Positions 31,197-44,011 are shown, counted from the first letter of the stretch. The stretch is 64,000 nucleotides of DNA from Pyropia haitanensis (GCA_008729055.1 SDUX01000004.1:6402559-6466558); one strand, 5' to 3'. A program made the numbers and translations. The notes: generated by a model not told the origin, from the sequence alone.

Positions 31197-31470
31197 CGCG
31201 TCGTCGGCGGTGTTTGTGTTTACGCTCCGGCGGCAGACGCTCGGCGTGGCGCGGTCGTGGATGGTGGACTCGCTGACGTACGAGGGCGACGGGGGGGCGC
31301 TCGCGCCCGTCGGGGGGGGAGGGGGGGGGCCGGCACGGGCGGGGGGGGCGGCGCCGACCCGGTCGGGGGGGCGGGCGGGGGGGGTTGACGTCGCCCGCCG
31401 CGCCGCGCGCCGTCGGCGGCGGCTGGCGGTGGGGCGGGTGGCTGTGCCCGTCGGCGGCCGTGTACCATAG
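29656..31470 (+). CDS. DUF4864-like protein, frame broken at two homopolymer runs
   Basis: The coding signal starts at an ATG (MTAPLAADSP) with a leader that has a hydrophobic segment (AAAVVAYVIPPAVVAAG), then Ala/Gly/Arg-rich sequence. The conserved part begins after a C-run (30359-30373) in another frame: MKWRERV, LLDALRGN, GIEALYMAAN, FFGPGRKMDLGQFEHF, APYAALVD, YACRVWVRR. After G-runs (30727-30736, 30752-30771) the frame returns to the first and ends with AVFVFTLRRQTLG and SWMVDSLTYEG. The order of these segments resembles DUF4864 proteins known to me from plants and bacteria. The two shifts cancel: one base short at the C-run, one extra at the G-run. This suggests assembly errors rather than decay. 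A Gly-rich insert of roughly 150 residues splits the last strands. Confidence 0.55.
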
Positions 31471-31728
31471 CTGTGCGTGGGGGGGGAGGCGGGGTGGACG
31501 GACGCCTGGCGGCGTGGCCTAGGTGCGGAGGCCCGCGGTGGTGCAGGAGCGTGGGGGGGAGCGGCGTGGGGGGGAGCGGCGTGGGGGGGCGGGAGGGCCA
31601 AAGCCGAGCGGGTGGCGCAACAAAAGGGAAAAAAAACACTGGTGGAAACGGAAACAGGGAATGGAAACGAAGGGGCACGCCCTGGCCGCAAAGGGGAAAT
31701 GCAAGCATTGAATCACACGCATGAAACA

Positions 31729-34700
31729 TCATGGCCTGTTGGCCACCGCACCCGGCGCGGGCGGCGCCGACGCCGACGAGCCGCTGCCGCTGCCGCCGCC
31801 GCCACCGCCGCCACCACCACCACCGCCGCCCTCCTCCTCCTCATCATCCTCTTCCTCAGCCTCAGCGAGCCAGTCAAACCAGGCGCGCGTCAGGACAAGC
31901 GCCTCGGTCTTGCCACGCTCGTCATCGCCGGTCACGATCAGCTCCTTCCATGCCGCCGCCGCCTCCTCCGATACCACGTCCGTGTCGTACAAGATATCAA
32001 AGAGACGGACGACAAGCGACGCCCGGCGGGTGGCACCCGCCCCACCCGGGCCACCCGGCCCACCCACCATCCCTGGCGGGAACCCAGCGGCGTAACAGTA
32101 GGCCTGGACCTCGAGCAGTACCGCCACTTGCAGCGGCTGCGAGGTGGCTGTGTACGGCCGCAGGAGCGGGGCGACTAGCGCCTCAAGCAGCAACCGCTCC
32201 GTACGCATGAGCTCAACGGTGAGAGGCGGGGATGAGGCGTCCTTGCCGCCTGCCACCGACGTCTCAGCACAGGCCGCCTCCAGCGACGACCGCGCCAGCA
32301 GCCGCACAAATGCGGGGGTGCCGCGGGTAGCGGGGTCGACCCGCCCATTGCACCACGCGACAGTGGCAGTCGCAATCGACGTAACTGCGTCCTTGGACAA
32401 TGGGGACGACCCACCCGCCCGAGCGGGTGCCAGTCGGCCAGGCAAGTCCTTTGCCACCGCCCGCAGGGGTACCAAAAAGTGCACACGCAGAGTATCCACC
32501 GCGGACTGGAGCGCCATCTCGCCGCGGTCGCCAATGGCCTTTGCCAATGCACCCACGTCCAGCCCCAACGCCTGGTACACCGCCCGTGATTGCACGTCCG
32601 CGTCGGCCTCGGACGAGACAGCTGGCGAAGCGGAGGCGCCGCTGGAAGGACCCACAGGCGACGACAACAGACCCACCTTGTACGCACTAAACACCGCACA
32701 GACAAGTTGCAACGTTGCCCGCGGGTCCTCCTCCTGCAGCTCACCCACAGCCTTGCCGAGAAAGCCGAGCCCGCGCACCTTTGCCTGTGCGTCCTTAGCC
32801 GCAGACGCCGTAGACCCATGCGATGGGCCGCTGCCACCGTCACCGACAGACTGCGGCTCAAAAGCACCCGCAGCCGCCAGACGCCCGACGAACTTACCAA
32901 CGTAGACGTTAGCCTGGGGGTCGTCAATGCCCAGGTCGAGCAGCTCGTTCAGAATGTCGGTGAAGCCCTTGACGAAAGCCGCAGATGACAAGACGCCCGA
33001 CCGTGCAAAGTACTCAAGCAAGCCGAGCGGGGCAAGCCGCTGATCAGGGCGGAGTTCCAGCACGTGCCGCATCACCGCCGCGACAAACGCCGGCCGGCTG
33101 GCTTCCGGCACCTCCTCTGACACGCACTCAGTCGCCTCCTTCGTATCCGAGGTCGTCGCAAATTCGCCTAGGATGGCCTTAACCTTGCGCTCCAAGCTCG
33201 GCCCGCTCATCGAGCCGTCCGACCCTTCCAACTGCTCCTCCCTGGCCAAGGCGGCCGACGACGAGCCGCCACCACCGACTGATGGCCGGCCACCGCCACG
33301 GGCAGACCCAGAAAAGTCGCTCCTGTCAGCCGACGCATGCCTTGCGTCCCTACGGCCAGACGGCGACGGCTCAGTGAGAATAGAGAAGGAATTCGCCGGC
33401 GGGAGCGACGACCGGGATGACATCCGCACATCGCCCGAACCAGCAACAGCTCCTCCGAGCGGCCTCGGACGTAGGCCAACTCCAGAGCGCACCGAGCTGC
33501 CGCCGCTTCCACCGCCACCTCCACCATCCCTGCGGTCCCCGCTGCCGCCGCCAAAGGTATTGCCGCCACCTGGACCCCGGGCAGAGATGGGTGTGTGCAT
33601 GTTGAGACCCCGCAGGTTGGGAGGCGGACCCCCACGCCCGTGGTCCCGCTCCCGCCGGTCGCGACCACCAAAGCCGCGCGAGTCACGGCCACGCGATGCA
33701 GACTCCTTAGCGCGCTCTTCCTTTTCAATGTCCGCATGAATCTCGGCAATCGTCTTGGCCTTCGTCTCCTCCCTGCGCTGCTGCCAGTTCGCAGCCCGCA
33801 GGTCCAGCAGGTCCTTGAGCAGAAATCGAATGCGGGTGGGGATTTGCGGGTCACGCGACAACATCAAGAACTCATTGAAGTACGCAGCCATGTGAGATTG
33901 GGCCTTCTCGTTCCTTGCCAGCAACTTGCCCGTCGTCGTCATCAGCTGGACCAGTCCTTCCACCACGTCGTCCTCCTTCTTGGCGAGCGAAATTCTCATC
34001 AGCCGCTGAATGCACTCGGTGTGGATGATCTTCTCATTGATGAGCTTCTGCTTGAACAGCTCGCCGATGAACTTCACGTTGCCCAACATGCGCTGCTTGG
34101 CACGCTGAATGACGACGGCAATGTCCTTCTGCTGGATGACGTCCTGCTTTGCAATCGCCTCCAGCTTGCCAATGAACTCGGACATAGCCGCGCTCTGCTT
34201 CTCCCGCGCTTTCTCCACAATCACCATAAGCGTCTCGGCGGTAAGAGTGTCCGAGTCCTCCAGCGCCTTGAGGTCGCTCATAATCGTCTCCTCGTTGGCA
34301 AACCGCTCGAATTCCATCTGGCAGTTCTTGAGCAGCCGACGACGGAAGGAGAGCGCCTTCTTCTCCTCCTCCGGTGTCTCCAGCATCTCCGCGCTAAAGT
34401 TGAGCTCGTCCCGGCTCAGACGCGCACACAGGTCCGCGTACATAGGCGCAAAGTTGGCCTCCGACAGCGACTTCTGGAAGACTTCCGCTACCAAGCCGTA
34501 CAGCACCTCCAGAGAAGTAATCTCAACCTCCTTGATCTGGGTGTAGATCTTGTCAAACTTCTCTAGAGTCAGCTTGTTCAGCAGTGACCGGACCACCTTG
34601 ATCTTAGCCTCCACTTCGTCGTCGTCCTCGCGACGCCGCTGCCACGCGTTCTCACTGCGCTGCAGCTCCGGCTGCGGAGCAATGACATCTGCCTGCACCC

Positions 34701-37700
34701 GGCTGCCGCGCGGATCCGACATTTCGCCATAGCCACCACGGGCGCTCCCGTAGCCACCGCCACGGTTCATGGGCGTCCCAGCACCACCGCGTGGCGTCCG
34801 CGACATGCCCAAATCGGGGCCCCCGCCAGCTGGTTGCCCACCCGCCAGCACCTTCATAGTACCCCGCGCAGCGTTGAAGTCTGGCTCGGGAGGACCAGAG
34901 GGCGCTCCACCGCGTGGTGGGCCACCAAGCATACCCGGCGCTGTAGAACGAATAGGCCCGGACGCCGGCCCGTTGGCACCTCCATTCGCAGCCGGCGACC
35001 GCTGAGAGCCCCGCGGGTCATGAAGTTGCGGTGGAGGACCGCCGCGCTCATGGCCACGGTCACCGTGGCCGCCGCCGCGGTCGCCACCACGGTCGCCCCC
35101 ACCACGTTCGCCCCGCCCACCACGACCGCCACCCCCACCGCGCCCCCCACCACCTCCGCCACCACCACTGTTGGTGTGCTTGTTCACACCCGAACCGAGG
35201 ACAGACTGGGGCAGAATGTCCAGAGCCATGCAGAAGGGACCGATGTCAAAGAGCCACTCCGCGGGGAATACTCGGCGGTCGCCAGGCGCGTGTGTAATTG
35301 TTGGCAGGGTACTCGGCGTCAGCGGCGGTGGCACAACGGGGCCAGTGACATTCCCTGCACCACCAGGCGGGCCGGGCAATGCGTTGGAAGCGGTGTTGGC
35401 ATTGCCAGGTGCGCCCGAGTCGGCTGCTCGGCCACTTGCTGGCGCCAAAGCGTCAACCGAACCGCTGGGCGCAGCCGTCGCCGCATCACCTGATGCTGGG
35501 GCGGACTTCACAACCGAAGCGACACCAGCTGCTACAGCACCGGCTGCTGCGACGGCAGCTGCAGCAGGTCCAGCAGCGACACCCACAGTCGCGGCAGCAA
35601 CGCCGACCGTTGTTACAGCAGCTGCTGCAGCCCCTGCAGCCGCAACCGAAGTAGTTGCGGCCGCAGGAGCAGACGGCTCGGCGTCGACGGACGTAGTAGA
35701 ACTTGGCTTGTCGCCAACAGGCTTTGCTGGGGTGGGGCTATCCGACGGCGGCGACAAAGCCCGCGTAGGAACTCCATTCGCAGAATGACGCACCACCTCA
35801 GATGCCGGCTCAGCCACTTTGGTGCCCTTCACAGTTGACACGGCAGGCACGGGGTCTGCCGCGCCACTTGGCGACGAACGGCTTGCAGCTGCGACCGTAG
35901 GAGTCGACGACGCGGCTACTGCTGGCTGGGAAGACGTCAATGTCACCGGGGTGGACGCTTTCGCACCACCAGATGACGTGCCAGTTGCAGTCGGTTGGTC
36001 CGTGACCGTAAGCTGCTTCACATCGAGTGCATTTGCAGCAGCCGGGTCCGTCGGCTTCGCAGTCGATTTCTCAGACAATGCCGCAGGGGAGGAAGCAGCC
36101 GTTTCCGTGACAACAACGGGAGATGCGGTACTCCCCGCCTTGGGAGCCACAGGTGCCTTTGCTGGGGCAGCCGGTGCAGACTTTTTCGAAGCGCCAGCAG
36201 CAAGGGGTGTCGCTGACGGCTCAGCCGTCGCCATAGTAGTCGATGTTGCCACTGCCGGCGTCGCGGCCGGCGCGGCTGCCGGCGCCATTGGCGGTGCTGC
36301 TGAGACGGTAGCCTGCGACACAACCTGCGACGGTGCCCCGGATGCAGATGGCTTGGGAACTGATGAGACCTTTGGACCGACGGGCGCAGCAGCAGCCGCA
36401 GATGCCGGCGCATCGGACACCTTGCGTGTCGTCGACGATGCGGTGGTTGCCTTGAGCGCCAGCGGAGCAGCCACGGTAGGCACGGCGGCCGCCGGAGCAA
36501 CAGCTGGGGCCCCAGCCGACGAGACCGACGCCTTAGAGGAAGTAGCCGACTGGGAAGACTTGATCGGCACCCCCGCCGACGACTTCGTCAAGGATGAGGG
36601 AAGGGCCCCTGCCGCTGGCGGAGCACCAGTCGACACGGCCGGAGCCTTCGCGGGCGCTCGCTGGGCAGCCGGAGCCTTGGTCACGGGTGTCTTGGCAGAA
36701 GTGAAAGCCTTAGCAGGTCCGAACCGAGGCGGCGCAGCAGCCTTCGGGGCCATCTGCTTAGCAAGCTCTGCCTTTGCTGGAGGTGCCTTGGACGGTGCAG
36801 TCTTGGTCGCGGGAGATTTGATGGCCGAAGACTTAGGCTGTGCCGCTGGTTCGGGCGCGACCTTGGATTGGGTCGCTGCCGTCGGTGCCCCCTTGGGCAG
36901 CGCTGAGGACGCACCGGGAGTTGACGCGGCGGCCGCCGTCTTCACTGGCGCAATCTTGACGGGCGCGGCCTTCGTGCTCGACGCAGCCTTGGACGACTGC
37001 TCTTTCGCTGCGGCGGGCTTGGCGGGCGGACCCGTGGAGGGTACCGCCTTGGCAATCGCAGTCTTCATGGCCGCAGACTTGACCGCCGGCTGCTTGGTCG
37101 TGGCACCCTTGCCAACTGCCGGGGATGACAGAGCGGCTGGCGCCATGGATGCGGCGGACTTGTTGCTGACTGTCGAAGCGACATCAGGACCAGACTGCGC
37201 TGCAACCGGCTTAGCAGGACGAGGAACGGAAGGGGCAGGCGCCGTCTTGGTCGCCGTGACCGTCCCCTTGGCCGCAGCCCCCACAGACGGCGGGCCTTGA
37301 GACTCGGCCGTTGACGCTTGATTGACCGGTGCCGCTGCACGCGCACCGACAGCAGACGCAGCGGGTACGTTGCTCCCAAGCGACGAAGAGACTGACGAGG
37401 ACGCACTTGGGGCCGTCGTCTTTCGTGACGGCGCACTCTCCAACGCAGACGCGACAGCCGGAGAGGACGGTGCCTCCGACGCAGCCTTCGCCAATGGCCG
37501 GGTGGATGCAGACGTTGCCGTCGACGTCGGCGGCCGTGGTGCGTGCTGTGCCTTCTTCCCTTGCCCGGCAGACGTTGCTGCGGCCGCCGCCGCAGTGCCT
37601 TGTCGCGGCGTCGTCGAAATGCCAGGCGGCCCCGTCGAGGTGGTCCGCGAAGCCGTCACATCAGAAGACGTCTGGACTGCCGCACGGCCAGAGTGCTCGC

Positions 37701-39411
37701 TCGACGGCGAAGGTACAGGCACTGCAGGCGACGAGGATGAATTGGACTGTGTGACTCCTGTTAGTCCAGAAGACCCCGTCGTCATCTGGGCCGGCCGACC
37801 ATCTTGGGCCGCCTGCTGCTCCAGCTGCTTGTCCAGCGCGGCCTTGAGTGCAACCGTGTCCACTCCCGCAGATGCAGGCGACGCCGCCGCTGGAGTGGCT
37901 GACGGAGCTGCCGGTGTGGCGACCGTTATGGGAGAGCCCGACGTCAGGTTGGAAGTGGACAACGTGATGCCGTCGGGAGACACAATCGGCAATGCCCGGG
38001 AAGCGCCACCACCCCCACCCCGAGACGGGGGGAGCGACGCCCGGGGAGGCTGCGGCGATGCCTTCGTTCCGAGCGACCCTGTCAACGGCGTCACTGGCGC
38101 CGAAGTCGTCATCGGAGTCTTGACCGGCTCAGAAGAGGGCTTGGTAGGTGGCTGCGCTGCCTTCGTGGCCGGTGCTGCATTACTGAGGTCAATGGCCTCA
38201 TGCGTCGTGGGATCCACAATCGTCAGCGCCCGACGCTCCCGCTTCACCACCGGCGGTGCCGCCGGCTGTGGCGCGGCCGCACCCGGCTGCGGAACACCGT
38301 ACATCATCGGCTGCTGGTAGTAGGGGACGTGGTAAGGACGGAAGTTTGGCGGTGGGTTCATGTACGGCATCTGCCCCAGTCGACCGCAGTATACAGAGCC
38401 ACGGACCGGGTTCCGACAAAATGTCAGCACCAGACCATGCGTGACCCAGAAGGGCATTCAAGAAACGTCGTGCAAGCAATCCAAAGACCAGCACGACCAC
38501 TCATCAAGAGACCATCAAGCAATGACAGAGCGACGAACAACAGACCGTCAGACACAGAAACAGAACGAAGGACATAAGCAAAGAGGGCGGCCAATCGGCA
38601 ACGCGAGAGCCAACCTCGACACTCTACCGAACGAAGCAAAAAAGAAAACAATGGGAACAACGCCAGGCTGGCTGGGGCACGCGCTTACGTTTGGCTGCTG
38701 TGGGCTGGACGGAAAGCGTTGTAATTGTGGCGGCCGCTCCGGGATGTAGCTTGGGGAACCTAGCCCCCGCCGTTGCTGCTCGGTCAGGTTCGGCGGCGCC
38801 GAAGAGGTGCGTTGCAGCTCTGCCGGCGGGCGAAACTGCATCCTCTGCTGCTGCTGCATGTGCTGCTGCTGCTGGAGCATCGCCCACTGTTGGTGCTGCT
38901 GCTGCTGTGCCGCTGCCGCCTGTTGCTGCTGCTGCTGCTGCTGCTGCGCCACCGCTGCCGCCGCCGCCGCCCGCTGCTGCTGTTGGACATGCGGCAGCGG
39001 GGGCCCGCCAGGGGGCGGCCCCCCCGGATGGGGTATTGGCGTGAACGGAGGCGGCGGGGGGCCTCCATACGCGCCACCCGCGCCGGGCGGCAGCACCGAC
39101 GGGTGGGGCGGCAGGTGCCGTGGGGGTGGCCCGCCGCCACCATGGATGGACGGCGGTGGTGGCCGGTGGGGACCCGCCCCAGGCGGCGGCGGGCCCGACC
39201 TCCCCGCGTGTGGGGGCAGGAAGGTTGGCGGGGGTGGGTGGGGAGACGGTGCGCCGCCGGCGGGCCCGCCAGCACCGGCGGCCGCGGCGACATACTCCCC
39301 AAACTGGAGGCCCGCCGCGGCGGCGGCGCTCACTGGAACAGGGACAGGTCCATGGTGGGGTGGTGGCGGTACAGCGGGATGAGGCAACCCGCGGGGCTTC
39401 CCGCCCTCCAT
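31729..39411 (-). CDS. eIF4G: translation initiation factor eIF4G, two exons
   Basis: The CDS joins 39411-38689 and 38370-31729, giving 2454 residues. Exon 1 is Pro/Gln/Gly-rich with poly-Gln. A long Ala/Pro/Lys/Ser/Thr-rich region with APxK-type repeats follows (about 450-1250). The MIF4G domain (about 1498-1784) starts near KVVRSLLNKLTLEKFDKI and contains FKQKLINEKIIHTECI and RIRFLLKDLLDLR; in eIF4G this helical domain binds eIF4A. The MA3 domain is at about 1966-2071 (LERKVKAILGEF to YVGKFVGRL). The C-terminal domain (about 2303-2421) resembles W2, ending SEEAAAAWKEL and AWFDWLAEAEEEDDEEEE. I see no canonical YxxxxL-hydrophobic eIF4E site. The start is the first ATG of the proline-rich frame; the upstream frame looks like leader. 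The normal role is bridging the cap complex, eIF4A and eIF3 on mRNA. Confidence 0.92.
38371..38688 (-). other. 318-bp intron in eIF4G gene
   Basis: On the minus strand the donor is CCAAAC/GTAAGC (38689/38688) and the acceptor is GGGGCAG/ATGCCG (38371/38370), in phase 0. It joins QQPN of the Gln-rich exon to MPYMNPPPNF of the main exon. The alternative is that translation starts inside exon 2, at the ATG at 38370 or 38457. Confidence 0.75.
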
Positions 39412-41085
39412 ACACGGGCGGCGGCTGCCGCGAGGTGGGGGGAGGGGGGGTGGGGGGGAGGGGACGACGAGCCACACGCGACGAGGCGGAAGACGCGGGC
39501 GGCGTGGCGGTAGGGCGCACCTGCCCCACAGCACAGAGAAGAGGGTGCGGTGGAGGCGCGGGGGAGAGAGAAGCAAGCCGCGGGGGGGAGCGCGTCCACA
39601 CACACCCACACACGTACCACACGTCCGCGCGCGCGCGCAGGGAGAGCGTCGAGCGGGGCGCCGCGCCGCGCGGGAGCGAGCGACGCCTGGATAGGCGCCA
39701 CACGCGCACGGCGGAGCGGCGCCGGCTTTGAGTTGGTGAGCGGCTATCAAGGGGGTGGGGGGGTTGGGAGCAACACGTAACCACCAAAGAAGGGATGATG
39801 GCGGGGAAGACACAACGGCCGTGACGGTGAGGACGACGTCGACGAGGGTGGGACCGGACCGCGATCGGCGGCGAAGGCGGCTGCCAGCACGTGTACACGA
39901 CAGTGCGTCCGGGGGCCGACGCCGGCGGACGGCGCGTGTCGGCCGGCAGCAGCGGCGGTGGAGGCCCCCCCCCCTCTCCGGAACGGCCGAGACGCGGGCG
40001 AGTCGCGCCTTGGGCCGGCTGACAGCAGCAAGGTCCAATCAACCACCGTCTGCTGTGGACGACGCTCCGGCCGCCGCCACGGCGGCGGCCGCCAGCAACG
40101 CGCGGTGTCACCCCACTCCCCCTGTCGACGACCACCGTTGTGCAGAAGAGGCCCCCCCCCCCCCGCCCCAAGGCCATGTATACTAGCCCAGTGGAGGGGG
40201 TGAGGCTGGAACAACATGCAAACGCCCAGTTGACTATTTCTGTGCGAGAAGGGTGTCCGTAGGGAGATGTTAACGCTCACCTACGTCGTGGCCCCACGAG
40301 ATGGTTGGTTGGTGGACGAGTCACTGTAAGTCGAGTATCGTCGTGTTCCCAATCTCGGGAACGCACATGAAGTCCAAGAGCAAGTTGGTCACAGTCGAGG
40401 AGGGCGGCGTGGCCGGGGCGGGCCCCCCCTCTTGGCACCATGGCTGCCCTTCCGCCCTTGGCAGGCCTCTGTCGGGGGTCAGACACTGTGTGGCTGGAGG
40501 GGCCACGACTCAAGTGGCCATAGGTGCCGTCCACGGCCATGCGGGGTAGCCGGCATCGACAGTGGCCCACTCCGATGGAGCACAGAGCACGAAAGTGTCA
40601 GCCGCGGCCGACCTGGTCCGCCGGCGGAGACACACCCAAGCCAAAAAAGCGAGTCGATGCGAGTGTCTCTCCTCCCTCCGTTATGTAGGACGTCCAAGAG
40701 ACATCCCTCACCGCCAACGCTTGAACCTCACGGAAAGCGGCACTTCCTTTCGCTACGAGCACGGCTAGGGGGCTCTGAAGAACAGCGATGAACAGCACTA
40801 CGCAGAGTCGCTATAGAATTCTAAAGGAGTGGCGGCTCTCCTGCCAAGCACCCCACCCAACACGTAATATCACCCTTCGAAAAAAAAAAGGGGGAACGGG
40901 GGTGGTGCGGTCTGCAGGCACATTGACCAGCCACACGACAAACAGCGAGAAGAAGTCGGAGACATGCAAGTCTAGTGGCGTCTCCGTGCGGACCGATGCT
41001 CCTGCGCGTGACGACCCCTTCCAGCTCCATCCCGCTCACACCGCCCTGCACGCCTTGGGTTGGGGTGCCCCTGCCAGACGGCGAG
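39412..41085. other. intergenic, 5' region of eIF4G then mixed sequence
   Basis: Pyrimidine-rich sequence on the coding strand lies upstream of eIF4G. A CACACACCCACACACG tract lies near 39598. From 40.2 to 41.0 kb the sequence is mixed, with an A-run near 40880-40890. Open frames of 60-120 codons occur in several frames but none is convincing. Confidence 0.35.
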
Positions 41086-41275
41086 CTAAACCCCCCGCGA
41101 GAGGATGCGATCAACGACCGCGGCAAAGTCCCCCGCAGCCGACGTCGCTGTCGCGCCCGTTGCGGCGGCCGCCGCAGCCGCTGCTGCCGCCGAGGTGCCA
41201 CCGTGACGTTCTTCCTCAGACGCCGCCGGCGTTGGCCCAACTGCCCGGGGCGCCGCCAACAACACAGGTGACGGC

Positions 41276-41313
<38 letters not shown>

Positions 41314-42435
41314 AGGTGATGGCGACGGCGGCAGGGACGACGACGACGCCGACGGCGTCTGTCGTGGGGCCCGAGAATCTACGAGCATGGACGACGTGGC
41401 CAACGGGGGCGCTGCCGGAGAGCCACGGCGGACGTGCTCCATCCGAGAGCTTTCCTTGAGGGGGCGCCCCCGGATGGGGCGCTCAGGTAGAGGCGACGAC
41501 GGCGCCTCTCTTGTTCCCGAAGGCGCCACCATCGCTGGTCCAACGACAGAGGCTTGCGGGGCTAGCCCTGCTCCCAAGCTGGCGGCGGGTGTTGCATCCG
41601 CAGCGGCCATGGCGTCGCCTGCGCCGTGGCGTCCGTCGTCTGCGCCTGGGTAGTCGCGCCCCTGCGCGACCACTAAATCCGGCGCTGCTGTCTCCGTCCC
41701 TTCCGCGACGACCACCGCTGCCGCCGACGCCGCCGCCACCGCCGCCGCCTCTGCTGCAGCTGCCGCGGCAGCCTTGGCTCGTCGGCGCCTCTCTCGTCGA
41801 GCAGCGGCGGCGGCTGCCGCCGACGGCGGCGGCGCACGCACCCGTGGAGCCAGGCAGCTGGGACAAAAGGGGCGGCGGATGTGGAGAGGCGCCTGACAGC
41901 GGGCGCATGGCGAGTAGACCGCGGCGGTGCGTCGGGCGGGGGCGGCGTCAGCGGCGGCGGAGGCGGTGGCGGGAAGGGGAGCGGTCGGGGTGCCGACACC
42001 ACCGCTGGCGGGTCCGCCGCGGCCGACCCCACGGACCGCACCGCCGGCGCTGCTCGCACCAGTGCCACCGCCGTCGCTGCCAATGGTGAACACACCGGTG
42101 TCTGCATCGCCAGCCGCGTCGTCGCTGCTGGCCACGGCAGCGGGGGTGTGTGCGGGACCAAACCTCCCACTGCACCCCGTTACCGGCGGGGGGTGGGTGG
42201 TGTCCAGTGGGGAGGAATGACAGGGTGGCGCAGCGCTTGGGTGGGACGGCTGCGAGACCGGAGGGGAGGGGGGAGGGGAAGCAGCGGGGGGGGGGTCTCC
42301 CCACGCCCGCGCATCCGCACAGACCCGGTGGTGGTCGACGGTGGCACGACCGCAGGGTCGCGCGAACTCCCCGAGAGGGTGCAGGAGCTGGCGGTGCTGG
42401 GCGAGGGCGAGCCGGGCGTTACCCCAGGACGCCAA
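41086..42435 (-). CDS. hypothetical protein with a zinc-ribbon CxxC...CxxC motif
   Basis: The frame encodes 449 residues. Around residues 172-195 it has a compact zinc-ribbon-like knuckle, CARC then eleven residues and CPSC, following AVYSP. A basic stretch (RRERRRRAKA) leads into an Ala-rich predicted helix, then Ser/Pro-rich low complexity with poly-Pro and poly-Ala, and a C-terminus AAVVDRILSRGV that may be a short amphipathic helix. Putative metal-binding cysteines are the only functional hint. The first 60 residues may be leader sequence and the start is uncertain. A C-run/G-run is not involved. Confidence 0.5.
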
Positions 42436-43983
42436 CCCTTAGTGCGAGCAGGCCGCGGGGGATGCACCCACGACCGGGTGTGCGGGCGCGCACCGACCAC
42501 CGGCGCTCCCATGGAGCGGTGCCGTCACGACGGCGAAGGAAGGGTTGGGGCGGTGCGAGGGGAGGCAAGGATGGTGGGGGCGAGGAGAAGGGATGAGAGC
42601 GAAAGTGGGTCGACGGCGGCGGATGAAATACCGCCCTGGCCACGCCGAGCGGCGACCGCTGCTGCCGCTGCCCCCACCTCGTCACCGCGACGCGCCTACG
42701 TGCCGACGCGAACGTCTGAGGACACAGCAACAGCTTATGGCGGCAGCGACAGTGGCAGCGGAGGGGGGGGGATGGACGGCTCGCCTTGGGGCGAAACCAG
42801 CAGCGCGAGCGTGGCTTGCCCGGCTCAATCCCCCCCTTCTGCTCCCCCCGCCCCCCCCGCGTCTCCCAGGCGTCAAGTTGCCAAGGGGCACACAGATCGG
42901 TGGTCCTCTCCGTCCCGCTCATCCACAACGCCGTCCCGCCTCCTCCGCTCCCCCTTCTTGCCCTGCCGCTCCGGCGGGGGCCCCCGCACGGAGCACCGCG
43001 GTGGGCCCCCCCCTTTCGCCTCCTTCCACCCGCCCGTGAGTAGCGGCGACCCCGCCGCCGCTCCCCCAGCGGTACCACTCCCAGTACAGCACCACTGCCG
43101 CCACCGCCGCGGTGGTAACAGGGTGCGCACTACCCACTGCAGCTGGCTGGTGTCATCTCCCTCGATAAAACCCTCCTCCCGCCCCTGCTGTGGGACCGTC
43201 ACTCCTCCCTGCCGGTGGCCGCTGCGCACAAGAAAAAAACGGACAACAGGCGCGACGGCAGCTGCAGCAGCTGCGGGGGCGGGCGCGCCCCCCCCACATC
43301 GACGCGCGCGCCCGACGGCGGGCTGCTGCCTACACCAGCAGGGTGGGCGACCCCCTCCCCGGTGTCAGACGAACGGGGAACGCGAGGGGGATCAGTTGTC
43401 GCACGCGTTGGCAAAGACGCGGCCGACCGTGCGGGGGTGGGGCTGAACTGTTGCTCCACTCACGGAACGTGGCAGGGCGACGCGGTAGCCCTGGGCTGGG
43501 CATTGAATCTACTGGCTGTGAATCCACGTGTGCGGGGAAAAGCAGAAATCGTGAGGCAGACATCTAGCGGGCGTCGAGGCCCCTCGGCTCGAGGGGAAGG
43601 GGCTCGCCGCGGGTTGAGGGCTCCCGTACGTAAGTATGGTGTATCCATACCATAGCTGACCGAACGTGGTGGCATCCGAGACCAATGCCCCTCTCTGGGT
43701 ACGGTGCAGGTGCACGGCTGCCACAGCATTCAGCTGCACGTGCCCACCGAGAACAGGGGCGAGGGGAAGGGGTGAAGACAGTCAGGCGGGCGGGCCCGCT
43801 GTGGCCCCGCCATCCGCTAGTAGGAACGAGCGTTGCCATCCGCAGAGCACCTAGAGCTGCCAGTAGAATTGTGCCGGGGTCCCTGGCGGGTGCCGCGGCT
43901 GTGTGCCCCACGGCAGCGGCGGTGATGGTGGCAGTTGTGGCTTCTAATCGCTTGTTCTTCCTGATCGCTTTCTTCGGTGACGT

Positions 43984-44004
43984 ATAGCGGCGGAACGCCG
44001 CTAT
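43984..44004. repeat. perfect 21-bp palindrome next to a TATA box
   Basis: ATAGCGGCG and CGCCGCTAT are exact inverted copies around GAA. The palindrome ends two bases before a TATAAA, an arrangement that would suit a binding site or a leader hairpin. Confidence 0.75.
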
Positions 44005-44005
44005 T

Positions 44006-44011
44006 TATAAA
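44006..44011 (+). promoter_or_regulatory. TATA box, downstream gene uncertain
   Basis: The sequence is TATAAA within the palindromic ATTTATAAAT, so it could serve either strand. A 196-codon open frame begins 43 bases downstream on the plus strand. Confidence 0.35.

Noticed and set aside
39596..39620. CACACA tract upstream of eIF4G as a regulatory element
   Set aside because: It is a short dinucleotide-like repeat with no supporting motif nearby; no function can be argued.
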